Below, in pieces: positions 44,739 to 45,883 of a DNA stretch of 45,883 nt (within the stretch, counting starts at the first letter, position 1; each line of letters begins with the position of its first letter). The DNA is from Zopfochytrium polystomum (lineage: Eukaryota > Chytridiomycota > Chytridiomycetes > Chytridiales > Chytridiaceae): positions 1 to 45,883 of the forward strand of contig JAIVFJ010000408.1 in NCBI GenBank assembly GCA_025765615.1, in the 5' to 3' direction. The position numbers were made by a program, and so were the translations under genes. The notes beneath the pieces were generated by a model. It was not told the DNA's origin. It searched no databases and saw only the letters and a list, made by a program, of their open reading frames with translations.

Positions 44739-45414
44739 TGTACCATCGCTTTCGATTTTTCATTTGCCCCCTCGCCCGGGAACCCTTTGCGGTATGACGA
44801 AACGGCTGGCATTTGGGGTCTGCGTCTGGGGAAAGTATGAAGGGAGGGGGCAAGGCCCCTTTTGGGTTGCAGCAAAGGAGCCTCGCCAAAAAAAAAAAAA
44901 AAAAAAAAAAAAAAAGAAAAAGACGGAAAGAAGAAGAAAGGAAAAGAAAGACAGAAGGAATTGAGAGTAGCAGGACGAGGTACGGGTAGAAGGGTTTGGA
45001 GTGTTTCTCTTTTTTGTTTCCGTTGTGAATTCCCCTCCAGAGATTTCTCCTTCCTCTCCTTTTGCCCACTTCTTGTGTGTGTTTTTTTTTCTCCCGGTTC
45101 TTCCTCTCATGTTATTTTTTCTGTTTGTAGTTCGTCGGTCCTCTGATCTTATCCTCTTTCTTTTTTTTTTTTTTTTTTTTTTTTTTTGGTTCGTGTGTGT
45201 TCGCCCTGTCTCAGTGAGGGGCGCGGGAGGTCGCGGATAAGACTCATTCTTTCTCCCTGTTCCTTACTCAACAACCTTACCTCCACACATCACCCCCTCT
45301 CCTCCATTGTCCCCTTCTCTACTCTCGCTCTCTCTCGCACACAGACCAAAAAGACACACAAACATACGCACACACACACAGACACCTACACTCGTCGGCA
45401 CTTCCACGCACGCA

Positions 45415-45449
<35 letters not shown>

Positions 45450-45883
45450 GCAGCCTACACCATCTTTCGCCTCTGTGTGCGTGTGTGTGTGTGATTTTTT
45501 CTCCCCCCCCCCCCTCTTCCCGCTTCCTGATTCATTTATACTTTTTATTTTTGTTTGCTGAATTAGTTTTACCCCCCCATTTGTGCAAACTGGCACACCT
45601 CGGGTTTGGATGGGTTGGGTGGGGTGCGTGGGGGTTGTTGTTTTTGCTGTTTGTGGTTGTTGTTGTTTGAAGAGCGGCGAAGAGAGAGTGGGGAGAGGGG
45701 TAAAAGAGTAGGGTGGAAAAGGGTTTGTTGCCGGGGCAGTTAGTTTTTGTTCAGAGAACTTCAAGTTTTTCGTTTTATTTGTTTTCGTTTCCTTTTTTTC
45801 GTGTAGTTTTTTTTTCTTTTCATCTCTCTCTCTCTCAGCATTTTTTTTTGGTTGCTTGGCGTTGCTTTGGCTTGGCTTTGCTA
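44739..45883. other. Intergenic, homopolymers and CA repeats
   Basis: Contains an A tract at 44888-44914, T tracts (about 45162-45187) and a CA/GT microsatellite at about 45417-45447. Minus-strand frames are Phe/Lys/Thr-rich repeat translations. Nothing supportable was seen. Confidence 0.5.

Overview
The window looks like a nuclear contig from a fungus, probably an early-diverging (zoosporic, chytrid-like) lineage. The evidence is an ATG1 kinase with the fungal YVVVE Atg8-binding motif, a mitochondrial-type phosphatidylserine decarboxylase, a wax-ester/DGAT-type acyltransferase, EXO5, short GT-AG introns, Ty3/gypsy chromovirus elements and Tc1/mariner elements. The lineage is inference; no marker fixes it. 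Genes are GC-rich and packed with Ser/Pro/Ala/His homopeptides. Intergenic DNA is AT-rich and full of homopolymers and GA, CT, GT and TGTC microsatellites. No CRISPR, rRNA or convincing tRNA gene was seen.

Layout. 1-801 (-): open-ended Ser/Pro-rich reading frame cut by the left edge. 1975-3040 (+): unrecognised two-exon gene with an in-frame TGA. 3387-4785 (-): decayed DDE transposase. 5091-5647: two foldback MITEs. 7145-9300 (-): three-exon WS/DGAT acyltransferase. 10013-10756 (-): possible cysteine-rich gene. 10856-13832: repeats, including a solo LTR inside a 410-bp repeat and a TA-flanked MITE. 14331-16392 (+): phosphatidylserine decarboxylase, four exons. 16877-17375 (-): end of a small single-pass membrane protein gene. 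18456-21735 (-): exonuclease V, four exons. 22204-28204: a graveyard of Tc1 copies, solo LTRs and nested repeats. 28205-39530: LTR retrotransposon array. 40349-44738 (+): ATG1/ULK kinase, five exons.

The most informative region is the 11.3-kb Ty3/gypsy array. It runs LTR1 - complete element - LTR2 - 5'-deleted element - LTR3 - internally deleted element - LTR4, and a single 5-bp duplication (CCCCT) flanks the whole block. The sequence lets most of its life cycle be read: a TATA box; an 11-nt self-complementarity between the predicted transcript 5' end and the primer-binding site (Tf1/sushi-type self-priming); a canonical CCCAAAC -1 frameshift site followed by a possible H-type pseudoknot at the gag-pol junction; a polypurine tract; and U3 arrays of alternating GAA/TTC pentamers that match heat-shock elements and are expanded by a 45-bp duplication in LTR3 and LTR4. 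The third element keeps gag, protease and chromodomain while losing RT/RNase H and the integrase core through two deletions that are both multiples of three.

The cellular genes do not form an operon-like unit. Three are lipid or membrane related (acyltransferase, PS decarboxylase, autophagy kinase), which is probably coincidence. ATG1 and EXO5 each appear to carry one extra base in a 5-nt homopolymer, so either the assembly has small indels or the genes use features not resolved here. All alignments, repeat boundaries and splice sites were worked out by eye.
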